Position numbers and translations under genes: made by a program. The notes beneath the pieces are model-generated. The model had not been told where the DNA came from. It saw only the letters and a list, made by a program, of their open reading frames with translations, and made no database searches. Shown one piece after another: positions 17,140-25,526 of a DNA stretch of 64,000 bases (its first letter is position 1; the number at the start of each line of letters is the position of its first letter). The stretch lies in NCBI GenBank assembly GCA_023382655.1, contig JAHDWK010000016.1, forward strand, positions 1 to 64,000. The letters are read 5' to 3'. This DNA is from Anaerolineae bacterium. Lineage in GTDB: Bacteria > Chloroflexota > Anaerolineae > Promineifilales > Promineifilaceae.

Positions 17140-17219
17140 AGTGTGTATTTTACGTGGAAGCAGGAGTGGGCACTATCTTAAACAACGACAGTGAACAAGA
17201 AATAAATTACCCGATCTAC

Positions 17220-17324
17220 TTACCGCTGTTGCTGAAGCCGTAACGGAATGAACCAATGGGGTGGCAAAAGTTCATCCAGGCTCATGCCGCCCCATTGGCG
17301 AATAATTTCCAGGCACGGGGTCAT
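17220..17324 (-). CDS. Candidate 34-residue protein translationally coupled to hemL
   Basis: Immediately after hemL an ATG overlaps the hemL stop codon (ATGA at 17321-17324). It opens a 34-codon frame beginning MTPCLEIIRQWGGMSLDEL and ending in LRLQQR and stop. The overlap is the same arrangement as hemL with the gene upstream of it. No homologue is known to me, so it may be a real small protein, the end of a lost gene, or chance. Confidence 0.35.
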   Translation of the reverse strand: MTPCLEIIRQWGGMSLDELLPPHWFIPLRLQQQR

Positions 17325-18610
17325 GGGGCAACGGCCGTAAACGCCTCCCCAAACGCCGCTACTGTCTGCTCTATCTCCGCCGCCTCGTGTTCCGTAGACA
17401 GGAAACAGGCTTCAAACTGGCTGGGCGGCAGGTAGACTCCATTTTCCAGCAAAATCTGGAAGGCGCGGCCAAATTTGGCCGTGTCTGACTTGGCCGCCGA
17501 ATCCCAATCCGTCACCGGCCCGGCGGTGAAAAAGGTGGTGAACATGGTGCCCACCCGGTTGATTTGCACCGGCACACCCGCCGTTTGCGCGGCCTGTTGG
17601 ATGGCGGTGGTGAGGGTCACAGCCGTGTCCGCTATCCCCTGCCACACCCCTTCCACCTGTAACCCTTGCAACGTAGCAATACCCGCCGCCATCGCCAGCG
17701 GATTGCCGGACAGGGTGCCCGCCTGGTACATCGGCCCAACCGGCGCCACCATCTGCATGATGTCGCGGCGGCCGCCATACGCCCCCACCGGCAGCCCCCC
17801 GCCAATCACCTTGCCCAACGCCGTAATGTCCGGGCGCACGTTGTACAGCGCCTGCGCCCCACCCGGATGCACCCGAAAACCGGTCATCACCTCATCAAAA
17901 ATCAGCAATGCCCCCTCTCTGGTGGTAATGTCACGCAGTCCTTCCAGGAACCCGGGTTGCGGCGGCACCACGCCCATATTGCCCGCCACCGGCTCCACAA
18001 TGATGGCCGCAATTTCGCCAGGGAACTGCGCAAACAAGGCGGCCACCGCAGCCAAATTGTTGTACGGCGCGACCAGAGTATCGGCCGCGGTTGCCGGGGG
18101 CACGCCGGGAGAATCGGGCAGCCCCAACGTAGCCACACCAGAACCAGCCTGCACCAGCAGCATATCGGCATGGCCGTGATAATTGCCCTGGAATTTGATG
18201 ATTTTGCTGCGCCCGGTGAAGGCGCGCGCCAGCCGCAGGGCGCTCATGGTGGCTTCCGTACCGGAGTTGACAAAGCGGATCATCTCAATGTTGGGCATAA
18301 AACCCATCACCAGTTCCGCCAGTTCCACTTCCAGCGGACTGGGTGCGCCGAAACTGGTACTTTTGACGGCCGTCGCCGCCAACGCCGCCACCACCTCCGG
18401 GTGGGCATGTCCGCGAATGAGCGGCCCAAAAGAGAGAACGTAATCCACAAAGCGGTTGCCGTCCACATCCACCAGATACGCACCTTCGCCTCGGTCAATG
18501 AACAAGGGCTGCCCACCCACCGCACGGAAGGCGCGCGCCGGGGAATCTACGCCGCCGGGAAGGAGGGTTTGGGCTTTTTGAAACAGGTCAATGGATTTTT
18601 GGATATTCAT
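17321..18610 (-). CDS. hemL: Glutamate-1-semialdehyde 2,1-aminomutase
   Basis: The 429-residue class III PLP enzyme has the family start (IDLFQKAQTLLPGGVDSPAR) and SFGPLIRGHAHP. It also has FQGNYHGHADML, the aspartate in LIFDEVMTGFR and the PLP lysine in ALGKVIGGGLPVGAYGG. It converts glutamate semialdehyde to 5-aminolevulinate, the second step of the C5 heme route started by HemA. ATG overlaps the stop of the upstream PPO gene by four bases, indicating translational coupling. Confidence 0.97.
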   Translation of the reverse strand: MNIQKSIDLFQKAQTLLPGGVDSPARAFRAVGGQPLFIDRGEGAYLVDVDGNRFVDYVLSFGPLIRGHAHPEVVAALAATAVKSTSFGAPSPLEVELAELVMGFMPNIEMIRFVNSGTEATMSALRLARAFTGRSKIIKFQGNYHGHADMLLVQAGSGVATLGLPDSPGVPPATAADTLVAPYNNLAAVAALFAQFPGEIAAIIVEPVAGNMGVVPPQPGFLEGLRDITTREGALLIFDEVMTGFRVHPGGAQALYNVRPDITALGKVIGGGLPVGAYGGRRDIMQMVAPVGPMYQAGTLSGNPLAMAAGIATLQGLQVEGVWQGIADTAVTLTTAIQQAAQTAGVPVQINRVGTMFTTFFTAGPVTDWDSAAKSDTAKFGRAFQILLENGVYLPPSQFEACFLSTEHEAAEIEQTVAAFGEAFTAVAP

Positions 18611-20037
18611 AACGTTCCTTTGTAATGGGGTAATTGCCCAATTACTTCTTCAACGGCCGTTTCCGCCGACACAATACAATCGGGAATGCCCACGCCATGA
18701 AAGGCAGCCCCGGCCATAAACAGGCCCGGATGTGCGGCCAGCTTGGTTTTTATGTGGGTGATGCGGTCCAAATGCCCCAGGTTGTATTGGGGCATGGCGC
18801 GGGGGTAGCGGATGATGCGCTGGAATAATGGTTCTGTGGTTATGTCAAGCATTTGGCGGATTTCGTTTTGGGCGATGGACAACAGACGGCCGTCGTCATA
18901 CGCCGTCACATCGTCATCGCCATACCGCCCGATGTAGACGCGCAGCAGCACTTTGCCGTCTGGGGCACGGCCGTGCCACTTGCGTGAACTCCAGGTGCAG
19001 GCCAATGCCTCGCTCCCTTCCACCAGGGGGATGACGTAGCCATAGCCATCCAGTTCGGGCACGTCGGCCTCGTCAAACGCCAGATTTACCAGCGCCGTAG
19101 ACGCATACGGAATGTCGGCCAGCGCCGCTGCCAACCCGGTATCTAGTTCAGCTAACAAACGGCTGCTGACGAAGGTGGGTGTGGTCAGAATGACGGCTTG
19201 CGATTGCAGATGGCGGACTTGTCCTGAGTGAAGTCGAAGGATGGGCGACTGACCCATTACCGCTAACCGATAACCGTTCACCGATTTCTCGATCCGCGAC
19301 ACGGCCGTGTCCAACAAAATCTCCACGCCATCCAACTGCGTCACCAGTCGTTCCACCAATGTCTGCATCCCCTCCGGGAAGGAGACAAACGGTGGATGAG
19401 CTGGTTCATCTTTGGCCGGTTGGTTTTGGGTCAGTCCTTTGAGCAAACTACCATGTTTGCGTTCTAACTGGCGCAGTTGCGGGAAGGTGGCTGCCAGACT
19501 GAGTTGGTCGGCGCGCCCGGCGTAAATGCCACCCATCAACGGCTCAATGAGATTTTCAAATGCTTCCCGCCCCAACCGCCGGGTGACAAAGTCGGCGACC
19601 GATTCATCGCCATTTTCCATCTGTGGCGGCAGGTCTGGTTCCTGGGCAATGCGTTCCACGGCCGCAGCCGATAGCAGCGACGAGTGGGTGAGGGCGTCCA
19701 GGTTGGTGGGGATCATGCCGCTGAGTCCGGCGGGAAGGGGGTGCAGACGGCCGTGCCGCCGCACAAACGTCCGCTCGTACCGGGGATCACGCCCCACCAG
19801 TTCGGCCGTGATGCCCAATGCTTCACACAGGGCTACGCCACCCGGCTTGCGCGACAGAAAACAGTCTGGCCCCCACTCCAGCACAAAGCCCTCAAACCGC
19901 TCCGTGCCGATCTTGCCGCCCAAATGTCCGGATGCTTCAATAAGCATGATGCCCACATCAGGCGCGCGCCGCCGCAGCCAATACGCCGCTGTTAATCCGG
20001 TAATGCCCCCACCAATAATGGTTACATTTTGCCTCAT
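18607..20037 (-). CDS. HemY-type (copro)porphyrinogen oxidase, paralogue 1
   Basis: The 476-residue flavoprotein begins VTIIGGGITGLTAAYWL and continues with EASGHLGGKIGTERFEG and WGPDCFLSRKPGG, the oxygen-dependent protoporphyrinogen oxidase pattern. FMAGAAFHGVGIPDCI closes the FAD site. In bacteria that carry HemQ/ChdC, this enzyme (CgoX) usually oxidises coproporphyrinogen III to coproporphyrin III; that assignment is an inference from context. A GTCCTGAGTGAAGTCGAAGG repeat is read in frame as SPILRLHSGQV near residue 270. It lies between hemH and hemL and overlaps hemL by four bases. A second paralogue is at 28682-30157. Confidence 0.92.
   Translation of the reverse strand: MRQNVTIIGGGITGLTAAYWLRRRAPDVGIMLIEASGHLGGKIGTERFEGFVLEWGPDCFLSRKPGGVALCEALGITAELVGRDPRYERTFVRRHGRLHPLPAGLSGMIPTNLDALTHSSLLSAAAVERIAQEPDLPPQMENGDESVADFVTRRLGREAFENLIEPLMGGIYAGRADQLSLAATFPQLRQLERKHGSLLKGLTQNQPAKDEPAHPPFVSFPEGMQTLVERLVTQLDGVEILLDTAVSRIEKSVNGYRLAVMGQSPILRLHSGQVRHLQSQAVILTTPTFVSSRLLAELDTGLAAALADIPYASTALVNLAFDEADVPELDGYGYVIPLVEGSEALACTWSSRKWHGRAPDGKVLLRVYIGRYGDDDVTAYDDGRLLSIAQNEIRQMLDITTEPLFQRIIRYPRAMPQYNLGHLDRITHIKTKLAAHPGLFMAGAAFHGVGIPDCIVSAETAVEEVIGQLPHYKGTL
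19218..19246. repeat. TGTCCTGAGTGAAGTCGAAGG repeat inside a PPO gene
   Basis: This word resembles a dispersed element found between genes in many genomes. Here it is translated in frame within PPO paralogue 1, in a loop just before the strand AVILTTPTFV. The matching loop in paralogue 2 carries a different repeat (29318-29347). Confidence 0.65.
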
Positions 20038-20086
20038 GTTTTGTCGTTTCGTGCTGCATTAAAGTAAAGCGATTTTCAAAATCGCC

Positions 20087-21022
20087 CTACACCCAACCTG
20101 GCTCGTTTGCCTTTTGCACAATCAAATCGGCCAGTTGTTTCATAAAAACGGGGTCGGTGTTGAGGGCCGACGGCCGTACCAACCGCACCCCCAATGCCTG
20201 CGCCACTTCCTGCGCCTGAATGTCAATATCAAACAAAATCTCCACGTGATCAGAGACAAAACCAACCGGTATGGAGACGATATTCTTGACCCCCTTTGCC
20301 GCCAGTTCGGGGATGTACTCCTGCAACTGCGGCCCCAGCCAGGGTTCGGGGCTGCGCCCGGCCGATTGGTAGCTCCACGACCACTGCCCATCCGGCAGAC
20401 CGGCCTGGGCAGCCACCAGGCGCGCCGTTTCCCGAAGCTGGCTGTCATAGGGGTCGCCCATTTTCAGGATGCGTTCCGGCAGGCTGTGGGCGCTGAAGAC
20501 GATATGCACGTTCTCTCGCTCATCTTCCGGCCATTCATTCAGCCCATCCTGCACCCGCGCCGCCAGCGGGCCAATCAGGCCGGGCACATCGTGGTAGCTG
20601 TTGATGTGGGCGAAGGTGATACGGCCGTGAAACATGTCCAGCCCCGCCTCAATTTTGCCGTGATACTTGGCAATGCTCATTTTGCTGAAATGGGGGGCCA
20701 GCACCAGGCTGACGGCGCGTGTGATGCCGTCGTCCAGCATGTCCCGCACCGCGTCTTCAATCCAGGGCGCCCAGTGGCGCATCCCCAGGTATACCTTGAA
20801 TTTGCCTGCATCAAGATGTGCGCTGATGGCGGCAATTTGGGCAGTGGTAAACTCCATCAGCGGCGACTTGCCACCGATGCGGCTGTAGTTATGGGTAATT
20901 TCTTCCAGGACAGCGGGGGTGGTGACACGGCCGTTGCGAATATCCGCCAGGTAGCCCGGAATCTCTTCTAAGTTATTCGGCCCACCATAGGCCATGATCA
21001 GGACGCCGATTTGGTTGTTCAT
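20087..21022 (-). CDS. hemH: Ferrochelatase (coproporphyrin type likely)
   Basis: The 311-residue protein has the ferrochelatase core: IGVLIMAYGGPNNLEEIPGY, the catalytic histidine in VFSAHSLPERI near residue 190, WSYQSAGRSPEPWLGP, and the PVGFVSDHVEILFDID acid cluster. It inserts iron into the porphyrin. With ChdC and HemY next to it the natural substrate is probably coproporphyrin III (CpfC), which sequence alone does not prove. The ATG at 21022 follows AGAGGAAC; the longer frame to 21073 is repeat. Neighbours are hemE upstream and PPO paralogue 1 downstream. Confidence 0.95.
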   Translation of the reverse strand: MNNQIGVLIMAYGGPNNLEEIPGYLADIRNGRVTTPAVLEEITHNYSRIGGKSPLMEFTTAQIAAISAHLDAGKFKVYLGMRHWAPWIEDAVRDMLDDGITRAVSLVLAPHFSKMSIAKYHGKIEAGLDMFHGRITFAHINSYHDVPGLIGPLAARVQDGLNEWPEDERENVHIVFSAHSLPERILKMGDPYDSQLRETARLVAAQAGLPDGQWSWSYQSAGRSPEPWLGPQLQEYIPELAAKGVKNIVSIPVGFVSDHVEILFDIDIQAQEVAQALGVRLVRPSALNTDPVFMKQLADLIVQKANEPGWV

Positions 21023-21034
21023 TTGTTCCTCTAG

Positions 21035-21112
21035 TGAACAGTTAACAGTGAGCAGTAAGCAGTTAGCAGACAAACACTGCTCACTGCCAACTGCTTACTG
21101 CTTACTGCTTTT
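21035..21112. repeat. AGCAGTAAGCAG word-array hairpin
   Basis: Copies of CAGTGAGCAGTAAGCAG are followed by TGCTTACTGCTTACTGC on the other arm. The array supplies the last codons (KSSKQ) and stop of hemE and fills the spacer to hemH. Confidence 0.92.
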
Positions 21113-22147
21113 CTCATGCACATAATCCGCCAGCCGCTGCACATTCTCCACCGGGGTCTCCTTGAAGATGCCGTGGCCGAGGTTGAAGATGTGTCCGGCA
21201 CGGCCGTTGACCCGATCCAGCACGTCATCCACCTGGAACTGCAACTCTCGCCAGGGGGCTAACAAAGCGGTGGGGTCTAAATTGCCCTGAATCGGCTTGT
21301 CCGTGCCGATGCGCTGCCACACTTCATCAATGGGCAAATGCCAATCTACACCGATGACGGTGCCGCCACATTTCGCTACTTCTTCGATGTACGGCGATGT
21401 GCCCGTGCTGAAGTTGATGACGGGCACGTTGGCCCGCGCCAACTGCTGGAACAGTTTGGTGTTATACGGCTGCACAAAACGGACGTAATCCTGTTTGCTC
21501 AGCGCGTGACCGGCCCAGGAATCAAACAGTTGCAGAGCCGATGCGCCCACTTTGGCCTGCGCCAGCAGGTAATCGGCCTGTACTGTCACCAGTTTGTCCA
21601 TCAGCCGCCCCCAGGCGGCCGGTTCGCCATACATGAGCGACTTGGTGCGCTGGTATGTCTTGGAGCCGCCGCCTTCGATGGCGTAGCTGGCGAGTGTAAA
21701 TGGCGCACCGGCAAAACCGATGAGCGGGATGCCCCGCGGCTGCAATTCAGCCGTCACCAATTCAATCGCCTTGAGGGTACCGGCCATCGTTTGGGCCGCA
21801 GGTGGGGTGGCGAGCAGGTCAATGTCATACGGTCGTGCCAGCCGATTATGCAGCACCGGCCCTTCCCCCTGGGCAAATTCCAGTTGCAGCCCCATGCCCA
21901 CCAGCGGCGGCAAAATGTCGGAGAAGATAATGGCCGCGTCCAGGGCAAAGGCGTTAATCGGCTGCAAAGTAATCTCGGCCGCCAGTTCTGGCGTGTGGAT
22001 ACATTCCAGCATGGAATGTCTGGCGCGTAGTTCGCGGTATGCGGGCATATAACGCCCCGCCTGCCGCATCAGCCAGATCGGCGTGGCATCCACCGGCAGC
22101 CCGGCGCAGGCGCGTAGGAAACGGGAGGTTGGTTCTTGTTGTATCAT
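21095..22147 (-). CDS. hemE: Uroporphyrinogen decarboxylase
   Basis: The 350-residue protein has the family start PIWLMRQAGRYMPAYRELR with the substrate-binding arginines, then FSDILPPLVGMG and FAGAPFTLASY. A C-terminal GNLDPTALLAPW and FNLGHGIFKETPVENV complete it. It decarboxylates uroporphyrinogen III to coproporphyrinogen III in the cytoplasm. That product can enter the coproporphyrin-dependent branch encoded next to it. The C-terminal KSSKQ and the stop come from a word-array repeat. Confidence 0.97.
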   Translation of the reverse strand: MIQQEPTSRFLRACAGLPVDATPIWLMRQAGRYMPAYRELRARHSMLECIHTPELAAEITLQPINAFALDAAIIFSDILPPLVGMGLQLEFAQGEGPVLHNRLARPYDIDLLATPPAAQTMAGTLKAIELVTAELQPRGIPLIGFAGAPFTLASYAIEGGGSKTYQRTKSLMYGEPAAWGRLMDKLVTVQADYLLAQAKVGASALQLFDSWAGHALSKQDYVRFVQPYNTKLFQQLARANVPVINFSTGTSPYIEEVAKCGGTVIGVDWHLPIDEVWQRIGTDKPIQGNLDPTALLAPWRELQFQVDDVLDRVNGRAGHIFNLGHGIFKETPVENVQRLADYVHEKSSKQ

Positions 22148-22152
22148 GGTAG

Positions 22153-22213
22153 TCGGTTATCGGTAATCGGTAATCGGTAATCGGGCAGATGTCCACTGAT
22201 TACCGATTACCGG
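22153..22213. repeat. CGGTAATC word-array hairpin
   Basis: Three to four copies of CGGTAAT are followed by GATTACCGATTACCGG. The array supplies the final codons and stop (SR, stop) of the HemQ-like gene and the leader of hemE. Confidence 0.92.
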
Positions 22214-22938
22214 CTTTGCCATATTGCCTTGCCAATAAAAAACGGCCCCAATTTTTCCAGGTACAGCGAGGTCTGTTTGGTCTTCCTCATGCGCTGCACA
22301 ATTTGGGAGAGGGGGTATAGCTCTTTGCCCACCAGCCCGGCGATGAAGTCGTTGTCTTCTGTACCCAGGCCGTGGCAGGCCAGCCGCACATCATGCGCCA
22401 GGTCGCCTTCGCCGTAAGCACGGCCGATGCCGCCATGCTCCATCAGAATGACGCGCTGTTCCTGCGCCGGTAGCTGCTCAAACTGCCCGGAACGGCGCAG
22501 CGGATACCAGACCGCCCAGGGCCATACCGCGTTTGTCACCCGTTCAATGGGGCGGGTGATAAGCGTGCGCTCCAGATCCGCTTCGTAACCCAGGGAGTAG
22601 GTACGGCCGAGCATGGTCATCTCCGGGCGCGGCGTGAGCAGGTCAAACGGCTCCTGGTTGAGCAGGCGGCGCACATCGGTCACAAAATAGTCCGGGTCCT
22701 CGCTAAAGGTGAGCAGCCCCACCCCATACGGGTCGTTGAGGTCCAGGTACAACACACCGTGAATGTCCGCCTCGGCTACGGCCGTGACCAGCGCCTCCGG
22801 GTGAAACGCATCGGTAAAAACCAAAAGCTGCATAAACAGACGCCGATTCAGGGAAATGGTCTGCTCATTCACTTTTCCTTTTTCGCTGATGTCTATTGTG
22901 TCCGTTGGTTGTTCTATGGTTAGATTTTTTAATGTCAT
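22207..22938 (-). CDS. hemQ: Chlorite dismutase-family coproheme decarboxylase (HemQ/ChdC)
   Basis: The 243-residue protein has the Cld/HemQ C-terminal half: VWYPLRR with a tyrosine at about residue 145, LPAQEQRVILMEHGGIGRAY, then LACHGLGTEDNDFIAGL with a likely proximal heme histidine at about 189, and LEKLGPFFIGK. In ChdC a tyrosine at the YP site is the radical residue that decarboxylates coproheme to heme b with hydrogen peroxide. Its place directly before hemE and hemH supports heme synthesis over chlorite detoxification. ATG has a GAGG site. The N-terminal 35 residues look unstructured. Confidence 0.88.
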   Translation of the reverse strand: MTLKNLTIEQPTDTIDISEKGKVNEQTISLNRRLFMQLLVFTDAFHPEALVTAVAEADIHGVLYLDLNDPYGVGLLTFSEDPDYFVTDVRRLLNQEPFDLLTPRPEMTMLGRTYSLGYEADLERTLITRPIERVTNAVWPWAVWYPLRRSGQFEQLPAQEQRVILMEHGGIGRAYGEGDLAHDVRLACHGLGTEDNDFIAGLVGKELYPLSQIVQRMRKTKQTSLYLEKLGPFFIGKAIWQSR

Positions 22939-23021
22939 TCATTTGCCTCGTTTTGTTTTCTTGACGGTTAAGCCGCTTCATTTTTACAATGGCATTACTT
23001 TTGGCGAAGGAATAGTGAACG

Positions 23022-23633
23022 ATGATTGGACAAGTAACGCCTGCTATTTTGCCTTCTACCGAATCGTGGCCGAACCAGGGCGATTGGACGTATGACGATT
23101 ATTTGCGCCTGCCGGATGACGGCCGTCGCTACGAAATCATCAAAGGAGTTCTCTACGTGACCAACGCCCCTGCCTATGACCATCAATATGCTGTCAGCCA
23201 AATCTTTTTCGCCTTAATGCAATTTGTTAAGGCCAACGTGTTGGGCACAGTCTTGCCCGCTCCTTTTGAAATCCATTTGCCGGGCATTGCCAGACCAGTC
23301 TTGCCGGACATTGTGTTTATTGGCGCGGCGCAGTCGTTGCCCGACAACGCCCGCTTTTTTGAAGGTGCGCCCGATCTCATTGTGGAAGTGCTGTCGCTTA
23401 GTACCTTCCGGGTTGACCAGTCGGTGAAGCTGGACGCCTACGAGCAGGCCGGTGTGCCAGAGTATTGGCTGGCCGACCCCAAAACACAGACGGTGACGAT
23501 TTATGCCTTGCCAGCCGGGGGCCATGAGTATGTGTTGCACGGCCGTTTCGGTCCCGATGAAACCCTTACATCTCCACGATTAGCCGGTCTGGAATTACTC
23601 GTCGCCTCACTTTTCCTGCCCATCGTCTCATAA
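23022..23633 (+). CDS. Uma2-family (PD-(D/E)XK-like) nuclease-fold protein
   Basis: The 203-residue protein has the Uma2/DUF820 signature: DDGRRYEIIKGVLYV, then RPVLPDIVFI, DLIVEVLS, and KLDAYEQAGVPEYWLADP. The D...E-V-hydrophobic...K order matches the PD-(D/E)XK core. These proteins occur in many copies in Chloroflexota and Cyanobacteria and their targets are unknown. It is the only plus-strand gene inside the minus-strand heme cluster, between hemQ and hemB, which suggests a later insertion. It contains two ACGGCCGT motifs, so it is not recent foreign DNA by that measure. Confidence 0.88.
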   Translation: MIGQVTPAILPSTESWPNQGDWTYDDYLRLPDDGRRYEIIKGVLYVTNAPAYDHQYAVSQIFFALMQFVKANVLGTVLPAPFEIHLPGIARPVLPDIVFIGAAQSLPDNARFFEGAPDLIVEVLSLSTFRVDQSVKLDAYEQAGVPEYWLADPKTQTVTIYALPAGGHEYVLHGRFGPDETLTSPRLAGLELLVASLFLPIVS

Positions 23634-23645
23634 TTACCCAATTAC

Positions 23646-24659
23646 TCAATTCCCCAATAACCAACCCGCCCCCTCTTTCGCATGGTAAGTAATGATCAGG
23701 TCCGCCCCGGCGCGTTTGATGCTGGTAAGGGTTTCCAACACGGCCGTCCTTTCATCCAACCACCCCTTTTCCGCCGCCGCCTTGATCATGGCGTACTCAC
23801 CGCTGACGTTGTACGCCGCCAGGGGCAGCGCCGGGAACTCCTGTTTGACGCGGTAAATCACATCCAGGTAGGCCAGCGCCGGTTTCACCATCAGGAAGTC
23901 TGCGCCTTCGGCCACATCTAAGGCGGCTTCGCGTAGGGCTTCACGGGCATTGGCCGGGTCCATCTGGTGCGTTTTGCGGTCGCCAAACTTGGGTGCGCCA
24001 TCGGCCGCGTCCCGGAATGGGCCATAAAAACCACTGGCGTACTTGACGGCATAAGACATGATGGGCAGATGGTCAAAGCCGTAGTCATCCAACTCCCGGC
24101 GAATGGCGGCGACCATGCCGTCCATCATGCCGCTGGGGGCCACAATGTCCGCACCTGCCTGCGCGTGGGAAACGACCACCTGCCCTAAAATCTTGAGCGT
24201 CTCGTCGTTGAGCACATACCCTTCCGGCAAATGCTCGTTCAGCAGCCGATCAGTGCTCGTGTTCAAAACGCCGCAGTGCCCGTGATCGGTGTATTCACAC
24301 AGGCAAACGTCGGTGATGACGACCATTTGTGGCAGTGCCGCTTTGATAGCGCGGATGGCCTGCTGGATGATGCCATCTTCGGCAAAGTTTTCCCGGCCCA
24401 CCGGGTCTTTTTCGGCGGGTAGGCCGAAGAGGATGACGGCGGGGATGCCCAGTTCATAGGCGGATTGGGCTTCGGCGACGGCCGTGTCCACCGATAATTG
24501 TGCCACCCCCGGCATGGAGGGGATAGGGTGGCGCACCCCCTCGCCGTGCCGGACGAATAGGGGGTAGATGAAGTCGGCCGGATTCAGTTCTGTCTCGCGC
24601 ACCATCTGGCGCAGCACGGCCGTGTGCCGCAAGCGGCGCGGGCGTATGGGTATGTTCAT
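23646..24659 (-). CDS. hemB: Delta-aminolevulinic acid dehydratase (porphobilinogen synthase)
   Basis: The 337-residue protein has the zinc-type cysteine motif VCLCEYTDHGHCG near residue 120 and both active-site lysines, in MSYAVKYASGFYGPF and LMVKPALAYLD. It condenses two aminolevulinates to porphobilinogen. The ATG at 24659 has a GAGAGAA site; a GTG five codons earlier is possible. Final codons and stop come from a TTGGGGAATTGAG repeat. hemD lies 25 bp upstream on the same strand. Confidence 0.96.
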   Translation of the reverse strand: MNIPIRPRRLRHTAVLRQMVRETELNPADFIYPLFVRHGEGVRHPIPSMPGVAQLSVDTAVAEAQSAYELGIPAVILFGLPAEKDPVGRENFAEDGIIQQAIRAIKAALPQMVVITDVCLCEYTDHGHCGVLNTSTDRLLNEHLPEGYVLNDETLKILGQVVVSHAQAGADIVAPSGMMDGMVAAIRRELDDYGFDHLPIMSYAVKYASGFYGPFRDAADGAPKFGDRKTHQMDPANAREALREAALDVAEGADFLMVKPALAYLDVIYRVKQEFPALPLAAYNVSGEYAMIKAAAEKGWLDERTAVLETLTSIKRAGADLIITYHAKEGAGWLLGN

Positions 24660-24683
24660 AGTCGTTTCTCTCACTTGTTCGCG

Positions 24684-25526
24684 TCAGACATCTGATTTCT
24701 CAAGCAACCTATGGTTGCCGAAATTGGGTGTCTGGTATTCCACTATGGCCGTCACCAACCCCTCTATCGTGTAATCTCTCGGCATTATGTCAACGGGAAA
24801 ACCGTATGTTTCCGCTTCGGCGGCGGTGGAGGGGCCGATGACGGCGACCAGGGCGGACCTGACAGGTTTCCGAAACCTGTCAGGTCTCGTCTCCAAGATT
24901 TCACAAAAGTTGCGCACACTGGACGGGCTGGTAAAGGTGAGAATGTCGGCCCCTCTTTCCAGTTCGGCGCATGATGTGGGGGTGGGTACGGCCGTGATCG
25001 TCTCATACAGCGCGATGTCATCCACCAACGCGCCCCGTTCTCGCAATAGATTCACAATTTCCGGGCGACCCATGCGGGCGCGGGGCAGCAAAATACGCTG
25101 CCCGGCTACATCACCCAACCCTGATACTAACCGCTCACCCGTAAATTCGTCGGGTACAAAATCTACGGATACTCCTTTCTCGGCCAGCAGTTTTTGGGTG
25201 GCAGAACCGACGGCGGCGATCTGTAATCGGTGAGCAGTGAGTAGTGAGCGGTGAGCAGCAGGCAGTGAGCGCAAGGTTTCCAGCTTTTGCCAAAAGAAAC
25301 GCACGGCGTTGACGCTGGTGAAAATGAGCCAGGTGTAGTGGTCGAGGTGGGCCAGAGCTTTGTCTAGTTCGGGGGCGGGCAGAGGGACAAAATCTATCGT
25401 CGGGAAGCGGATGCAGGTAGCGCCCAGTGCTTCCAGCAGCGCACACAGCGCCTCAGTCTGATCCGGGCTGCGGGTAACAACAATGCGTTTACCGAGAAGG
25501 GGTCGCTGCCTAATCTCCAATCTCAA
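24684..25526 (-). CDS. hemD: Uroporphyrinogen-III synthase, with two in-frame repeats
   Basis: The 280-residue protein has the HemD fold signature: GKRIVVTRSPDQTEAL, WLIFTSVNAVRFFW, IAAVGSATQKLLAEKG and ADILTFTSPSSVRNF. It cyclises hydroxymethylbilane to uroporphyrinogen III. The probable start is TTG overlapping the hemC stop (TTGA), inside a GAGATT repeat. Two elements found elsewhere between genes are translated here: the AGTGAGC array as RSLPAAHRSLLTAHR near residues 88-102, and the CCTGACAGGT palindrome as RPDRFRKPVRS near residue 215. The reading frame stays open through both. Confidence 0.93.
   Translation of the reverse strand: MRLEIRQRPLLGKRIVVTRSPDQTEALCALLEALGATCIRFPTIDFVPLPAPELDKALAHLDHYTWLIFTSVNAVRFFWQKLETLRSLPAAHRSLLTAHRLQIAAVGSATQKLLAEKGVSVDFVPDEFTGERLVSGLGDVAGQRILLPRARMGRPEIVNLLRERGALVDDIALYETITAVPTPTSCAELERGADILTFTSPSSVRNFCEILETRPDRFRKPVRSALVAVIGPSTAAEAETYGFPVDIMPRDYTIEGLVTAIVEYQTPNFGNHRLLEKSDV
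24856..24886. repeat. CCTGACAGGT palindromic repeat, copy 3, inside hemD
   Basis: GACCTGACAGGTTT and AAACCTGTCAGGTC form a perfect 14-bp stem with a 3-base loop, in frame within hemD. Two intergenic copies lie at 10720 and 11963. Confidence 0.92.
25223..25270. repeat. AGTGAGCAG word array inside hemD
   Basis: Five or so degenerate copies of GAGCAGTGA/GTAGTGAGC lie in frame within hemD. The same words make up the intergenic arrays near 21035 and 39050. Confidence 0.9.

Noticed and set aside
17666..18625. 319-codon frame opposite hemL
   Set aside because: Antisense shadow rich in R, H and Q; hemL motifs are intact on the other strand.
22207..22938. True chlorite dismutase
   Set aside because: The heme-cluster context and the YP-type tyrosine favour coproheme decarboxylase; no perchlorate genes are nearby.
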